Part shown: positions 7,726 through 16,355 of the stretch, in pieces
How positions within the stretch are numbered: position 1 is the first letter of the stretch
How the letters are laid out: every line of letters starts with the position of its first letter
Origin: Alkalihalophilus pseudofirmus OF4
Lineage (GTDB): Bacteria; Bacillota; Bacilli; Bacillales; Bacillaceae_D
Length of the DNA: 64,000 nt
Direction: 5' to 3'
NCBI RefSeq assembly: GCF_000005825.2
Contig: NC_013791.2
Span: forward strand, 1,984,001-2,048,000
The notes under the pieces: generated by a model
Databases searched by the model: none
What the model was told of the DNA's origin: nothing
The model's input: the letters and a program-made list of their open reading frames with translations, nothing else
Position numbers and translations under genes: made by a program

Positions 7726-8010
7726 TTAAACCATTAAAATGATTATCCATCCAATGATGATCAATGGAAAAACGATAAAAAATACATTTAAGCCTTGCAT
7801 GATTTTCAGTGAAACATGAACCTTTCCTTTGCTCGTGATTCTAATGTAATAAAAAGAAATCCAACCAAATACAGGCATCAAAAATGACCATACCCCGTAA
7901 TTTGGTTCTGTTGCATCGATTAATTCTTCCACTAATAATAACAATAACAAGAGATTAACAGTCAACAGTGTAATCGATATCCATTTATTAAAGCGTACCG
8001 TTGTTTTCAT
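7726..8010 (-). CDS. Small membrane protein, three predicted segments
   Basis: This 94-residue protein has hydrophobic stretches near residues 10-28, 40-56 and 72-93, with a basic loop (RITSKGKVH) in the cytoplasm. No family is recognised. An AAGGAGAG ribosome site precedes the ATG. It lies 37 bases upstream of the DinB-like gene on the same strand and heads this small accessory cluster. Confidence 0.7.
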   Translation of the reverse strand: MKTTVRFNKWISITLLTVNLLLLLLLVEELIDATEPNYGVWSFLMPVFGWISFYYIRITSKGKVHVSLKIMQGLNVFFIVFPLIIIGWIIILMV

Positions 8011-8050
8011 AGAGAGGCACTCTCCTTTACCCTAGCTGCTTTTATCCTTT

Positions 8051-8083
8051 TAAAAAAGAGCTGCATGTAAGCAGCTCTTGAAA
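8051..8083 (-). terminator. Terminator of the amidohydrolase gene
   Basis: On the minus strand AAGAGCTGC-TTACAT-GCAGCTCTT is followed directly by TTTTAAAAGG, about 20 bases after the stop. Confidence 0.9.
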
Positions 8084-8100
8084 GCAAGCTTCAGTTATAG

Positions 8101-9450
8101 TTACTGATTCACCTGCTCGCGGTATTCCTCTAACATATAATCTCTTGCTTCAACCGCTTGTTTTTTCAAGCTGGCTAGATCAACATTCAATAATTTCCCC
8201 TCTTTCTTAACAGCTTCTCCTGCCACATATACAGAATCGACATTGGCTGTATTAGCCGTTTGTACGACAGTGCCGACAGGATCATTCACAGGGAAGATAT
8301 TTAAATCCTTCGTACGGATCATGATTAGGTCCGCTTGTTTGCCTGGAGCTAAGGTGCCGATTTTATCTTCTAGCATAAGAGCTTTAGCGCCTTCAATGGT
8401 GGCACATTCTAAGATCGTTTCTGCTGATAAATTCAGCTCGGGACCTGGCATAATCCCTTTTTCTAGTTGAATTTGATTATATCTCGCTCGCTCTGCTTGA
8501 AGGGCAAATTTCATTTGTGCAAACATATCCCCGCCTGTTGAGGTGACGACATCGACTCCGAGTGCTGGTTTTACACCATTTTCAAGCGATAACCCTACAG
8601 CGGGATACCCATGTCCCATCATCATCTCAATTTCAGGTGTTACGGAAATACTTCCGCCTTTTTCTGCTAATAATTTTACCTCTTCAGGGCTGATCGCATT
8701 GGCGTGGACGAAGTTTAAATCTTTTCCTAATAAGTTCTCCTCATTTAACTTTTCAATCGAACGAGCTGTTGATCCCCATGTACCAAAACCAAGATGCATG
8801 CTGCATACGGCATCCAGCTCTCTTGCTAATTGAATTTCTTTTACACTAGTTTCCCAAGAACTAAACTCAGGGCCGCGAATGGCTAGACCCATTGTTAACA
8901 GCTGATCACGTGAAGAGAAATGGCGCGCTTTTATCCTGCGAGCATCCTCTGCATTATTAATGGTACTGTCAGCATTCCAGTATTCTGTGTCTCCCGGAGT
9001 GCCATGAGCAAAGACTGCTCTAATTCCAGAGTCTTTCAACCCTCTAATCATCTCTTCTGTGTGGTCAGGGGAAATAATCATTGTCCAATCAAGAAGAGTA
9101 GTAACCCCCGCATCTAATGCTTCTAGAGCACCAAGCCTGTTTGCTATATAATCATCTTCAGGTCTGCGCATGGATCCAAAGCCACCATAATAGATTCTAC
9201 TCAAATACGTTTGCAGCGACCAATCTGCTCCTATGTTACGGATAAGCGACTCCCATGTGTGCCGGTGTGAATCGACCAACCCTGGCATCACGATCATGTC
9301 CGATGCATCAATCACTTCACAGTCTCCTGCTTCTATATTAGGTCTTACCTCAACAATGGTAGATCCTTCAACGAGAATATCAGCCTCCTCAAAGTTCCCT
9401 ATTTTCTTATCTAACGTCAGTACCCTTCCGCCCTTAAATAACTTTTTCAT
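8101..9450 (-). CDS. Amidohydrolase/chlorohydrolase family deaminase
   Basis: This 449-residue metal-dependent hydrolase belongs to the TrzA/AtzA/cytosine-deaminase-like branch of the amidohydrolase superfamily. The mononuclear metal site is intact: HxH at H62-H64 (GLVDSHRHTW), H219 (SMHLGFG), H249 (FVHANAIS) and D300 (LGVDVVTST). A composite beta-sandwich is formed by the two ends, and a PGKQADL element lies near the C-terminus. Such enzymes deaminate or dechlorinate nitrogen heterocycles. The substrate is unknown. It follows an AEC-type transporter and a LysR regulator on the same strand, suggesting one uptake-and-breakdown module. Confidence 0.85.
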   Translation of the reverse strand: MKKLFKGGRVLTLDKKIGNFEEADILVEGSTIVEVRPNIEAGDCEVIDASDMIVMPGLVDSHRHTWESLIRNIGADWSLQTYLSRIYYGGFGSMRRPEDDYIANRLGALEALDAGVTTLLDWTMIISPDHTEEMIRGLKDSGIRAVFAHGTPGDTEYWNADSTINNAEDARRIKARHFSSRDQLLTMGLAIRGPEFSSWETSVKEIQLARELDAVCSMHLGFGTWGSTARSIEKLNEENLLGKDLNFVHANAISPEEVKLLAEKGGSISVTPEIEMMMGHGYPAVGLSLENGVKPALGVDVVTSTGGDMFAQMKFALQAERARYNQIQLEKGIMPGPELNLSAETILECATIEGAKALMLEDKIGTLAPGKQADLIMIRTKDLNIFPVNDPVGTVVQTANTANVDSVYVAGEAVKKEGKLLNVDLASLKKQAVEARDYMLEEYREQVNQ

Positions 9451-9551
9451 CGATCTTCACCCTTTCTGCTAAAGTGGCAATTTCTCTAAACCCTTCCATT
9501 CTAGCATTCACAAATTGGAATAATCGAATCATTCGCTCAATTATAAGGGAA

Positions 9552-10484
9552 CTAATAAACAGGAAATAAAATCCTAGCCGCATAAACGACAGCCGTGACC
9601 GTGATCATACTGAATACTGTCGAAACAAGCACCGTTTGGGCCGCATACTCAGGGTGATTATTGTACTCAAGTGCAAAAATCGAGCTGTTCCTTGACGTTG
9701 GAAACGCACTTGCGATAAACAACGCTTGAGCAATGATTCCATCAAGATTTAGAAGGAAAATAACGAGAAGTCCAATACATGGTGATAAGAGAAGCCTACC
9801 TGCTAAACTCATCAGTAAAGGCCTTGATAATCTGTAGAATTTTATAAAGGCACTTTGTGCACCGAGGGTAACAAGCGCAATAGCCAAGAAGGCATCAGCA
9901 ATATTTTCAATGGGTGTGAAGAGAAAGGCTGGTATCGTAATAGAGAATCCTTTTAAAAGAACGGCGAGCAATAAAGCATAGATGACGGGGTTCTTTAGCA
10001 GGAAGCCAAGAGATTGAAGTCCTTTTTTCTCAGCCGACACAGCATTGAATAATCCATAGGTAAACGTAAAGATATTCTGAAAGATTAAGACGACTACTTG
10101 AACGGTTACGCCGATTGGGTGCTGCGCAAAAACGAGCTGACTGATCGGAAGGCCAAAATTCCCATTATTGCTCAACACTACACTGTTTTTAAAGGTAGAC
10201 GTTAAGCGATGATCGAAACCTGCTGCTTTTGCAACGGCTGCACTTATAATAATGAGAATGCTATTTTGAATGACGAGAAACAGAAGAATAAGAGAAAGCG
10301 CCTCGCCACCCATTTCACCTTTATATACATTCACAAAGCAAACCGCCGGAATGAGCAGGTACGTATTTAACTTGGATAATGTCTTCATATCTAAAGTGAA
10401 TTTCCGATGCAGGTATGCACCGATCGCTATTAATGAAAAGATCGGCACCATTACCTGAATAAGTATGGCGAAAAAAACATCCAT
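9552..10484 (-). CDS. AEC family transporter
   Basis: This 310-residue membrane protein has about ten segments in the two inverted halves typical of the auxin efflux carrier (AEC) family, with the conserved SNNGNFGLPI crossover near residue 105. Bacterial AEC members carry malate, malonate or other small organic anions. It starts with AGAGGAGGG at good spacing. The 100-base gap to the LysR gene contains a palindrome that may be the regulator's site. The amidohydrolase follows 101 bases downstream. Confidence 0.85.
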   Translation of the reverse strand: MDVFFAILIQVMVPIFSLIAIGAYLHRKFTLDMKTLSKLNTYLLIPAVCFVNVYKGEMGGEALSLILLFLVIQNSILIIISAAVAKAAGFDHRLTSTFKNSVVLSNNGNFGLPISQLVFAQHPIGVTVQVVVLIFQNIFTFTYGLFNAVSAEKKGLQSLGFLLKNPVIYALLLAVLLKGFSITIPAFLFTPIENIADAFLAIALVTLGAQSAFIKFYRLSRPLLMSLAGRLLLSPCIGLLVIFLLNLDGIIAQALFIASAFPTSRNSSIFALEYNNHPEYAAQTVLVSTVFSMITVTAVVYAARILFPVY

Positions 10485-10536
10485 TACACATCCCTCCTCT
10501 TAAGCTAGCTTATAGCTGAAAGGAAAGAGTGTAAAA

Positions 10537-10554
10537 TTCAATCTATTTATTGAA
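10537..10554. promoter_or_regulatory. Palindrome, candidate LysR operator
   Basis: TTCAAT-N6-ATTGAA is a perfect 6-6-6 dyad of the T-N11-A kind favoured by LysR regulators. It lies between the LysR gene and the AEC gene, 53 bases before the AEC start. Confidence 0.5.
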
Positions 10555-10584
10555 AGGTATTCAAAAAAGGAATGACATTTTCAC

Positions 10585-11451
10585 TTACTTAATAAAATCG
10601 ATCCGTTCCACAAAACGGACGAATTCGGAGACTGATTTAAGTTTTAAAGTCTCTTCATGAAACAGCATCCACGTCTTCCGCACGATAGGCGCGCCGTTTT
10701 TATCCGTTAAATTCACACGGAACAAACCTTCTTCCTCTTCTATTAACGTGCTAGGAAGAATTCCGTACCCTAAGCCATTAATCACCATTTCCTTGCATGT
10801 GACTCCTTTGTCAACTTCCATTCCAATGAGCGGAGGGTGCGAATACGACCTGCTCCACCAGTTATCGATTATCTGCAAAAGAAGAGTATCCGTTTCATAA
10901 TCAATTCTTGGATATGACGGCAAATTCTCAAGATTTATTTCCTCTTTTGAGACAATGCAAATGTTTTCTTCAAATAGTAGAAGCTTTGATTCCGGCCACT
11001 CATACTCACCGCGGACGATCCCAATCTGTACATCCCGGTGATACACTTGATTAAACACTTCTTGGCTCCATCCAGTCGTAACCTTATAGTTTACATTTGG
11101 AAAATGTTCTTGAAATAGCTTTAACATGTGAGGAAGTTTATGCGTCGCAATATAATTAGAAACCCCTAATCGCAGTGTCCCGCTTACCTCGTCTTCCATA
11201 TTTAAGACCGTTTCTTTAATGCTTTGAAAACGAGCAATCATCTCTTCTGCGCATTTTGCCAAGTACTCACCTTGTGGCGTGAATTCCACTCCTCTTGCCC
11301 CTCGATTAATAATAGAAACATCATATTCTTTTTCCATTTGTTGAATTCTCTTCGTTAAGGTTGGTTGTGAAATATAGAGACTTTGAGCTGTTTTTGTAAT
11401 GTTTTTCTTTGCAAAAAGCTCTTTTAAAATGAGCCAATCCCGTTCATCCAT
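10585..11451 (-). CDS. LysR family transcriptional regulator
   Basis: This 288-residue regulator has an N-terminal winged HTH (residues about 1-60; KNITKTAQSLYISQPTLTKRI contains the recognition helix) and a C-terminal periplasmic-binding-like effector domain (SGTLRLGVS onward). It resembles the CitR/CzcR group. It lies upstream of the transporter and amidohydrolase on the same strand, whereas many LysR genes are divergent from their target. The palindrome in the following gap makes those genes its likely targets. The effector is unknown. Confidence 0.88.
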   Translation of the reverse strand: MDERDWLILKELFAKKNITKTAQSLYISQPTLTKRIQQMEKEYDVSIINRGARGVEFTPQGEYLAKCAEEMIARFQSIKETVLNMEDEVSGTLRLGVSNYIATHKLPHMLKLFQEHFPNVNYKVTTGWSQEVFNQVYHRDVQIGIVRGEYEWPESKLLLFEENICIVSKEEINLENLPSYPRIDYETDTLLLQIIDNWWSRSYSHPPLIGMEVDKGVTCKEMVINGLGYGILPSTLIEEEEGLFRVNLTDKNGAPIVRKTWMLFHEETLKLKSVSEFVRFVERIDFIK

Positions 11452-11473
11452 ATGTATTCCCCCGTGCAGTAAA

Positions 11474-11632
11474 CTACTCTTTTTTGCTATGATAAATCTT
11501 CTTTAACGTGTTATTGATGTTGTTTAAGCTCAGCAAAATAAAGCCAAGCATAACGAACGTCACAATTTCCCCAGTAAAAAAGGCAACGACCCCTAATACG
11601 ATAAAATAAAAGCTATACCACCATTGATTCAT
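11474..11632 (-). CDS. Small membrane protein (52 residues)
   Basis: Starting at the ATG at 11632, the reading frame encodes MNQWWYSFYFIVLGVVAFF and a second hydrophobic stretch, then a basic tail ending KKIYHSKKE. Its ATG overlaps the TGA of the frameshifted acetyltransferase's original frame (ATGA), which argues that both were once translated together. An AGAGGG site lies 11 bases upstream. No family is recognised. With the upstream gene broken, its expression may be reduced. Confidence 0.5.
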   Translation of the reverse strand: MNQWWYSFYFIVLGVVAFFTGEIVTFVMLGFILLSLNNINNTLKKIYHSKKE

Positions 11633-12158
11633 CTTTCTAACATCCCTCTATTATCTTTATTTTTCTCTATGTACTCTCTTTTCAGAACTCCCATAATGAT
11701 TTCATCTGAATATATTCCGTCAATAAACAGGGCTTCACGCAGGACCCCTCGTATGCTTTCAGTCCTCTTTTATTATGGGAATATACTTCTAGTTGAAGAC
11801 GGTTTAAGTTCAGCTTATGAAAGGCATAGTCTAACGCTAATTGAACTGCCTCCCTCCCGTATCCTTTATTAAAGTACTTCGGGTCATGAAGTGCAATACT
11901 GAAGGCGGCCTTTTTATTACCTTCATCTATTTCCAAAATGGCTAAATCCCCGATACACTGATCATTAAGAAGGCAGATCGCAAAATCATGTCTCGTAGAG
12001 TCATCTGCCGCTTTGTCATAGAATTGAACGACATCTTCATATGTAAATTGCTTTTTGGTCCCTGTCATATATCTAATTTCCTTATTTTCTATCGCCTGGT
12101 AAAAGCTATGAAGATCTCGCTTTTCAAGTCTTCTAAGACAAACTAAATCTCCTTTCAT
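11629..12158 (-). pseudogene. GNAT acetyltransferase broken by a frameshift
   Basis: Residues 1 to about 137 read as a normal RimJ/RimL-like GNAT protein (acetyl-CoA loop NKGYGREAVQLAL). After NKRGLKAYEG the frame enters an unrelated tail ending SLWEF at 11682. In the next frame the expected C-terminus appears at once (REALFIDGIYSDEIIMGVLK) and runs to a TGA at 11629. Only eight bases separate the last good codon (GAG at 11748-11750) from the good CGT in the other frame (11737-11739), whereas relatives have about five codons here, so a deletion of about seven bases is the likely cause. The ATG at 12158 is chosen for its GGAGGTC site. Confidence 0.78.
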
Positions 12159-12195
12159 ATATAGACCTCCTCTTATCACTTATAGCGCTGAGTTT

Positions 12196-12687
12196 TTAAT
12201 CAATTCCAACAAGCTGACTTCTTCTCTCTAACAAAATGGTATCCCGCCACACACCGTTCATCTTACCAATCCGCTCGCGTTTGCCAACTTCTCTAAACCC
12301 ACACTTCTTATGTATGAAAAGGCTTGCTGTATTCTCAGGAAAAATACTTGATTGAAGGGTCCAAATATCTCTATTTTCACTAAGATCAACTAATGCGCTA
12401 AGTAATAAGCTTCCAAGACCTTTTCCGCTCCACTTGTGACTAACATACACACTAACTTCAGCCACACCTGCGTAGACACGGCGGTTCGATACCGGGCTTA
12501 GTGCAGCCCAACCTGCAAGCTCGCCGTCTATTCTTGCCACTAACCGGCATTCATTGTCATGACTTCTATCCCACTCCTCCCACGATGGCGCCTCTGTTTG
12601 AAAGGTGGCATTCCCATCAGCAATCCCCTCACAATATATACCTTTAACTTCGGTCCAATCATCCGGATTCATTTTATCTATGATCAT
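12196..12687 (-). CDS. GNAT acetyltransferase, phosphinothricin-acetyltransferase-like
   Basis: This 163-residue protein has the layout of the Pat/Bar/YwnH branch: IYCEGIADGNATFQTEAPSWEEW near the N-terminus, AGWAALSPVSNRRVYAGVAEVSVYV as the beta strands before the acetyl-CoA loop WSGKGLGSLLLSALV, and the tail CGFREVGKRERIGKMNGVWRDTILLER. Chromosomal relatives acetylate methionine sulfone or sulfoximine and similar amino-acid analogues; the true substrate is not evident. The start overlaps the stop of the upstream acetyltransferase gene by four bases. Confidence 0.87.
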   Translation of the reverse strand: MIIDKMNPDDWTEVKGIYCEGIADGNATFQTEAPSWEEWDRSHDNECRLVARIDGELAGWAALSPVSNRRVYAGVAEVSVYVSHKWSGKGLGSLLLSALVDLSENRDIWTLQSSIFPENTASLFIHKKCGFREVGKRERIGKMNGVWRDTILLERRSQLVGID

Positions 12688-13211
12688 GACGTATCACCTT
12701 TCGATCCATGTTGTCTAAAACCCGCATAAATGTAGTGGTATTTATAAAAAATCAATATTTCTTTTTCTTTGTTAAAACCAATCTTCTCTGCCACTCGAAT
12801 AGACGGCTTGTTTTTAGGAACAATCAAGCTGATTAGTCGATCAACCTTTAATTGCTGAAACCCATAATCTCTGCATGCGATGGCTGCTTCAGTTGCATAC
12901 CCTTTAGACCAATGCTTTTTATGAATATGATAGCCAAGCTCTATTCCCTTTTTCCCCTCGACTTGTTGGGTAACCAACCCGCAATCACCGATGACCTCAC
13001 CCGTTTCCTTTAAGCAAACGGTCCACAAGCCATGCCCGTCCTTTTGATAACGTTGAAGATTTTTCTCCACCCAGCTTTTCGTTTTCTCATAACTGAATGG
13101 TGCTGGGTAATGCTGCATTGTTTCAGGATCAGAGAAGATCGTATGGAGAGCCGGAATATCTTCTTTAGTGAAAGGCCTTATTGTAAGTCTTTCTGTTTCA
13201 AGTTTGAGCAC
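12684..13211 (-). CDS. GNAT acetyltransferase, RimJ/RimL type
   Basis: From the GTG at 13211, preceded by GGAGGGG, this is a protein of about 175 residues that starts LKLETERLTIRPF, the standard RimJ/RimL opening. The acetyl-CoA loop is HWSKGYATEAAIACRDYGF, and VPKNKPSIRVAEKIGF follows. The longer frame to 13253 lacks a ribosome site. It is coupled by a four-base overlap to the Pat-like gene. The target could be a protein N-terminus or a small amine. Confidence 0.85.
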   Translation of the reverse strand: MLKLETERLTIRPFTKEDIPALHTIFSDPETMQHYPAPFSYEKTKSWVEKNLQRYQKDGHGLWTVCLKETGEVIGDCGLVTQQVEGKKGIELGYHIHKKHWSKGYATEAAIACRDYGFQQLKVDRLISLIVPKNKPSIRVAEKIGFNKEKEILIFYKYHYIYAGFRQHGSKGDTS

Positions 13212-13280
13212 TTTTTCCCCTCCTATCATCGCTGCCTTCAAAAGGCATACCACATTCTTCCTTTCTTATTGGCAAACGAT

Positions 13281-13312
13281 GAAGCATAAGATCAGCAGCG
13301 ACCTTATGCTTC
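13281..13312. terminator. Hairpin between pspC-like and acetyltransferase genes
   Basis: GAAGCATAAG and CTTATGCTTC form a perfect ten-base stem around a 12-base loop, 89 bases after the stop of the pspC-like gene. There is no U tract, so it could be a processing or attenuation hairpin instead of a terminator. Confidence 0.4.
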
Positions 13313-13401
13313 AATATTTTGTATGAATTGGACAACTCCATACTTGCTATCCTTATCAATACTGATGGCGTATATACGGTACTTACCTCAATATACTTTA
13401 A

Positions 13402-13590
13402 TTAATACAAAGACTCAGGTGCCTCCGGCAGTATTACTGAAAGAATAATGTAAACCAGTAAATTAACCGGTAAAAAGATGAATAAGACTCTTACAACAAA
13501 AGAAGAGATTCCTAGATATTCTGCAATGCCTCCGCACACTCCTGTTAGTGCTCGATCATTTGATGATTTCATTAATGTATTTTTACGCAT
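13402..13590 (-). CDS. PspC domain protein
   Basis: This 62-residue protein consists of one PspC domain: a basic start, KSSNDRALTGVCGGIAEYLGI, then two membrane segments separated by a short turn. Stand-alone PspC proteins are linked to envelope stress, and in Bacillus they are often regulators or partners in LiaFSR-like or phage-shock responses. The start has GAGGGGGATATT upstream. There is no PspA or LiaH gene beside it. Confidence 0.85.
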   Translation of the reverse strand: MRKNTLMKSSNDRALTGVCGGIAEYLGISSFVVRVLFIFLPVNLLVYIILSVILPEAPESLY

Positions 13591-13637
13591 AATATCCCCC
13601 TCTTTTTATGTGTTATTTCTGGCTTACATCTCATTTT

Positions 13638-14849
13638 TCACGCTTTACATTCATTCCGTTTTAAATAAGCAGGAGGAGATGCTTCTCGGATAAACATAAT
13701 AGCATCATAATGCTTTTGCGGTTGAACAATCATAGGAGATAGTCCTGAAAACCCTGATTCTAACAAGCGCCATCTTCTTCTCAACCACTTTTGATCTTTG
13801 TTTCCCGTTAGAGGGAGGAATAAATCCGCTTCTTTTGCCTCATAAAGAAGGGATTCTAAATGAGACTGCTTTTTCTTCATATGTATGCCTAGATTCACCC
13901 GTAATTGGGTGGCAAACGTTCCGCTCCCTGCATACAAACCAACCGCATAAATGTCTTCAGGATACTTCTTTTCAAGCCAATACCCAACTGATTTAATTCC
14001 TAATGCTTTTGCTAAGATCGGACGCTTCTTTCGTATATGAAAGTTATGAGCCCAAACAATAAGCTTCTCCTCTTTATAATAATGCTTCATCAGCCACTCT
14101 AGATTCTGAAACATATGTAACCCTCTTTGCACACCTGAGGCAACATACCCTTTTAAATTCACTTGCAGCCACTGCAGCCTATTCTGCATTCCCCGCTCAA
14201 TAAGTAAAAGCATCTTCTGTATTTCAGGAGTTTTTTCTCTCATTTGTTTGATTGCTAGTAAATCTAGTAAGTCTTCATAATCTTGAATGCTTTTTTTCAT
14301 TTTCCTTTTTAACGGCTTTGTGATCTTAAATAATAGTTCGTCTTGAAATTCAAAGTACTGTTCTTCAGCTTTTTTCATTGAGTGATATAATTCGTCATCT
14401 ACGTGAGTTTTCACCCATTCTACCATGTATTCAGAGACTAAAGGGTATGTAGGCTGAGGGTCCATTCCGCTGAGTTTGATAGACTGGGCCCATTCTTCTT
14501 CAAACAATGGCTTCATTTCTTCATTATGGTAAATATCTAATAAGGTTTCTTGGATTTGTTTATCGGGGGATAGATTTGTTAAGAACTCTTTACACAGAGT
14601 GGCTTCAAGAAGTCCGCTTTCAAGTACGACGACGTTAAACCCGTGGTGTTGATGCAAGTAACGGATTAATTCCGTTTTAGTCGTAAAATAGTTTCCAATT
14701 CCGTGTGAGTTTTCACCAAGGAGGATGATTCGTTTATCTTTTACAAAGCGATCAATACAAGAAAAGTCATCGCTAGAATTGATTTCAAAAGCAGCTTTCT
14801 TCACTTGTTCGCGCCAGAGATTTCTTGAGCGTATACTGAAAGGACTCAT
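13638..14849 (-). CDS. Erythromycin esterase family protein
   Basis: This protein of about 403 residues has the Ere/succinoglycan-biosynthesis-like fold. Visible landmarks are IILLGENSHGIGNYF (the catalytic ExxHG-like motif), NVVVLESG, and WAHNFHIRKKRP. Characterised Ere enzymes hydrolyse the macrolactone ring, but most chromosomal homologues have no shown resistance role. Several in-frame starts exist; the ATG at 14849 has the best spacing from GAGGAGGG, and the GTG at 14864 would lie upstream of that site. Confidence 0.82.
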   Translation of the reverse strand: MSPFSIRSRNLWREQVKKAAFEINSSDDFSCIDRFVKDKRIILLGENSHGIGNYFTTKTELIRYLHQHHGFNVVVLESGLLEATLCKEFLTNLSPDKQIQETLLDIYHNEEMKPLFEEEWAQSIKLSGMDPQPTYPLVSEYMVEWVKTHVDDELYHSMKKAEEQYFEFQDELLFKITKPLKRKMKKSIQDYEDLLDLLAIKQMREKTPEIQKMLLLIERGMQNRLQWLQVNLKGYVASGVQRGLHMFQNLEWLMKHYYKEEKLIVWAHNFHIRKKRPILAKALGIKSVGYWLEKKYPEDIYAVGLYAGSGTFATQLRVNLGIHMKKKQSHLESLLYEAKEADLFLPLTGNKDQKWLRRRWRLLESGFSGLSPMIVQPQKHYDAIMFIREASPPAYLKRNECKA

Positions 14850-14949
14850 CATTACCCTCCTCACACACTACGATTAGCTTTGTATCTATTTAGAAAAAGG
14901 TTTGTTGTATAAATTTGAATGATATGTGTAATCTTCCTACTCCTTATGG

Positions 14950-15624
14950 TTAATACTCTTGCTTACTGGGGTCGACAATTAGAACATTTTTAACCCCCGC
15001 GACACTTTCCGCTAGATACGTAGGATGACACGCCATTAACTCATCAAAGGATCCATAGCCATATGTCACAGCAATTGAGTCAATGCCTATTTGATTTGCC
15101 CCGATCAAATCATGCTCCCTATCACCGATCATCACAAATTCGTCTAGCTCACAATCAGGAAAGCAATCCAGTATAAATTGAATAATTTCTGCTTTTGAAG
15201 ATCTTGAACCATCTAATTGACTTCCTACGATGAGTTCAAAATAATGATCTATCGCAAAATATTTAAGGATCTTTTCAGCAAAAACGGTTGGCTTAGAAGT
15301 GGCCACTACCAATTTAAACCGCTGATTATTTAAAGTATGTAATAAGTGAGGAATACCTTCATACAGCTCATTCTCATACATCCCCGCTCTCTTAAATCGT
15401 TCCCTGTAATAATTGATTGCGGTTTGAGTATGCCACTCGTCAAAACCGCAATATTCCGAAAATGAAACATGTAGTGGAGGACCAATAAATGATTCAAGCT
15501 TTTCTTCATCGGGAACAGCTTTATTCATTTTCTCTAAAGCATACTGAACGGATTTAGTAATTCCTGCTTTCGGATCTGACAGTGTGCCATCTAAATCGAA
15601 TAAAACGACTTTATATGGATTCAT
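14950..15624 (-). CDS. HAD superfamily hydrolase, phosphoglycolate-phosphatase-like
   Basis: This 224-residue HAD subfamily IA phosphatase has the nucleophile motif LFDLDGTLSD (D9, D11), motif II as VVATSKPTVFAEKIL with the threonine/serine, and motif IV as FVMIGDREHDLIGANQIGIDSIAVTYGYG. A helical cap occupies about residues 20-80. Homologues act as phosphoglycolate phosphatases, 5'-nucleotidases or PpaX-like pyrophosphatases; the exact substrate is open. A TAGGAGGT site precedes the ATG. Confidence 0.87.
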   Translation of the reverse strand: MNPYKVVLFDLDGTLSDPKAGITKSVQYALEKMNKAVPDEEKLESFIGPPLHVSFSEYCGFDEWHTQTAINYYRERFKRAGMYENELYEGIPHLLHTLNNQRFKLVVATSKPTVFAEKILKYFAIDHYFELIVGSQLDGSRSSKAEIIQFILDCFPDCELDEFVMIGDREHDLIGANQIGIDSIAVTYGYGSFDELMACHPTYLAESVAGVKNVLIVDPSKQEY

Positions 15625-15712
15625 AAGTACCTCCTATTTAAAGTTCACCCCTATATCTTACCATTATTTACTATCGAGAAAAGTAGAAATCAAAAGGATA
15701 TTGATCACTTTG

Positions 15713-16324
15713 CTATATATGTTGTTGATTGTTGAGGACACGGGCAGCATCAATCTCTAAAAAGTAAGTCGCTTTGCTGAGGTCATCATAAAAGAACGGA
15801 ACGAACTCTAATTCTTTAAATAGATAAATCTCGATTTCTTCATCCTCATTGCGATACGCTTCAAATATCCGGTGGTTTCCATTAATACAATAATACTTAT
15901 TGTTAGTTAGATAATGACTCTGAATGATCATCACGGGATTTTTATGATTGGGTTTTATTTTAGCTGGGTCTTTATTGATGTTACCTGGATCAACAGCATC
16001 AATTATATTTTTCGGCGAGACTTTTATTGGCGACATGCCTTTTTCTTTAATTAAAGAAGTCGCCAGGTCAATATCTAAAGCATACTCAAAAATACCTGAT
16101 GGATAGTCTGCATAGAGAGAAAATGTTTCCTTGCCAATCGGATGAACAACCGGATATACCTCGTTCATCTTTGATCTATTTAATAACTCTCTCCATTTAG
16201 AAGCAAGCTGCACACCGTAACGGGATGTCTTCTCCATCTCTTTTATTCGTGATTCAAAATGAATTGAAGGGTTAAATTCACGTGACTCTCGCTCAAAGAC
16301 TTCAATCATATTTTGCAAGTCCAT
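15713..16324 (-). CDS. Unknown protein with ParB/sulfiredoxin-like NGNHR motif
   Basis: This is a 203-residue cytoplasmic protein. Around residues 140-165 it carries YYCINGNHRIFEAYRNEDEEIEIYLF, which matches the core of the ParB N-terminal/sulfiredoxin fold (a DGxHR-type phosphate-binding loop followed by a helix and strand). The upstream SPKNIIDAVDPGNINKDPAKI could be the preceding recognition region. No ParB HTH is present. SD spacing favours a TTG six bases inside the ATG. The function is unknown; ATPase or nuclease activity has been shown for some members of this fold. Confidence 0.6.
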   Translation of the reverse strand: MDLQNMIEVFERESREFNPSIHFESRIKEMEKTSRYGVQLASKWRELLNRSKMNEVYPVVHPIGKETFSLYADYPSGIFEYALDIDLATSLIKEKGMSPIKVSPKNIIDAVDPGNINKDPAKIKPNHKNPVMIIQSHYLTNNKYYCINGNHRIFEAYRNEDEEIEIYLFKELEFVPFFYDDLSKATYFLEIDAARVLNNQQHI

Positions 16325-16355
16325 TCCCCCTTAATACTAGTGTAAGAAAGTTGGA

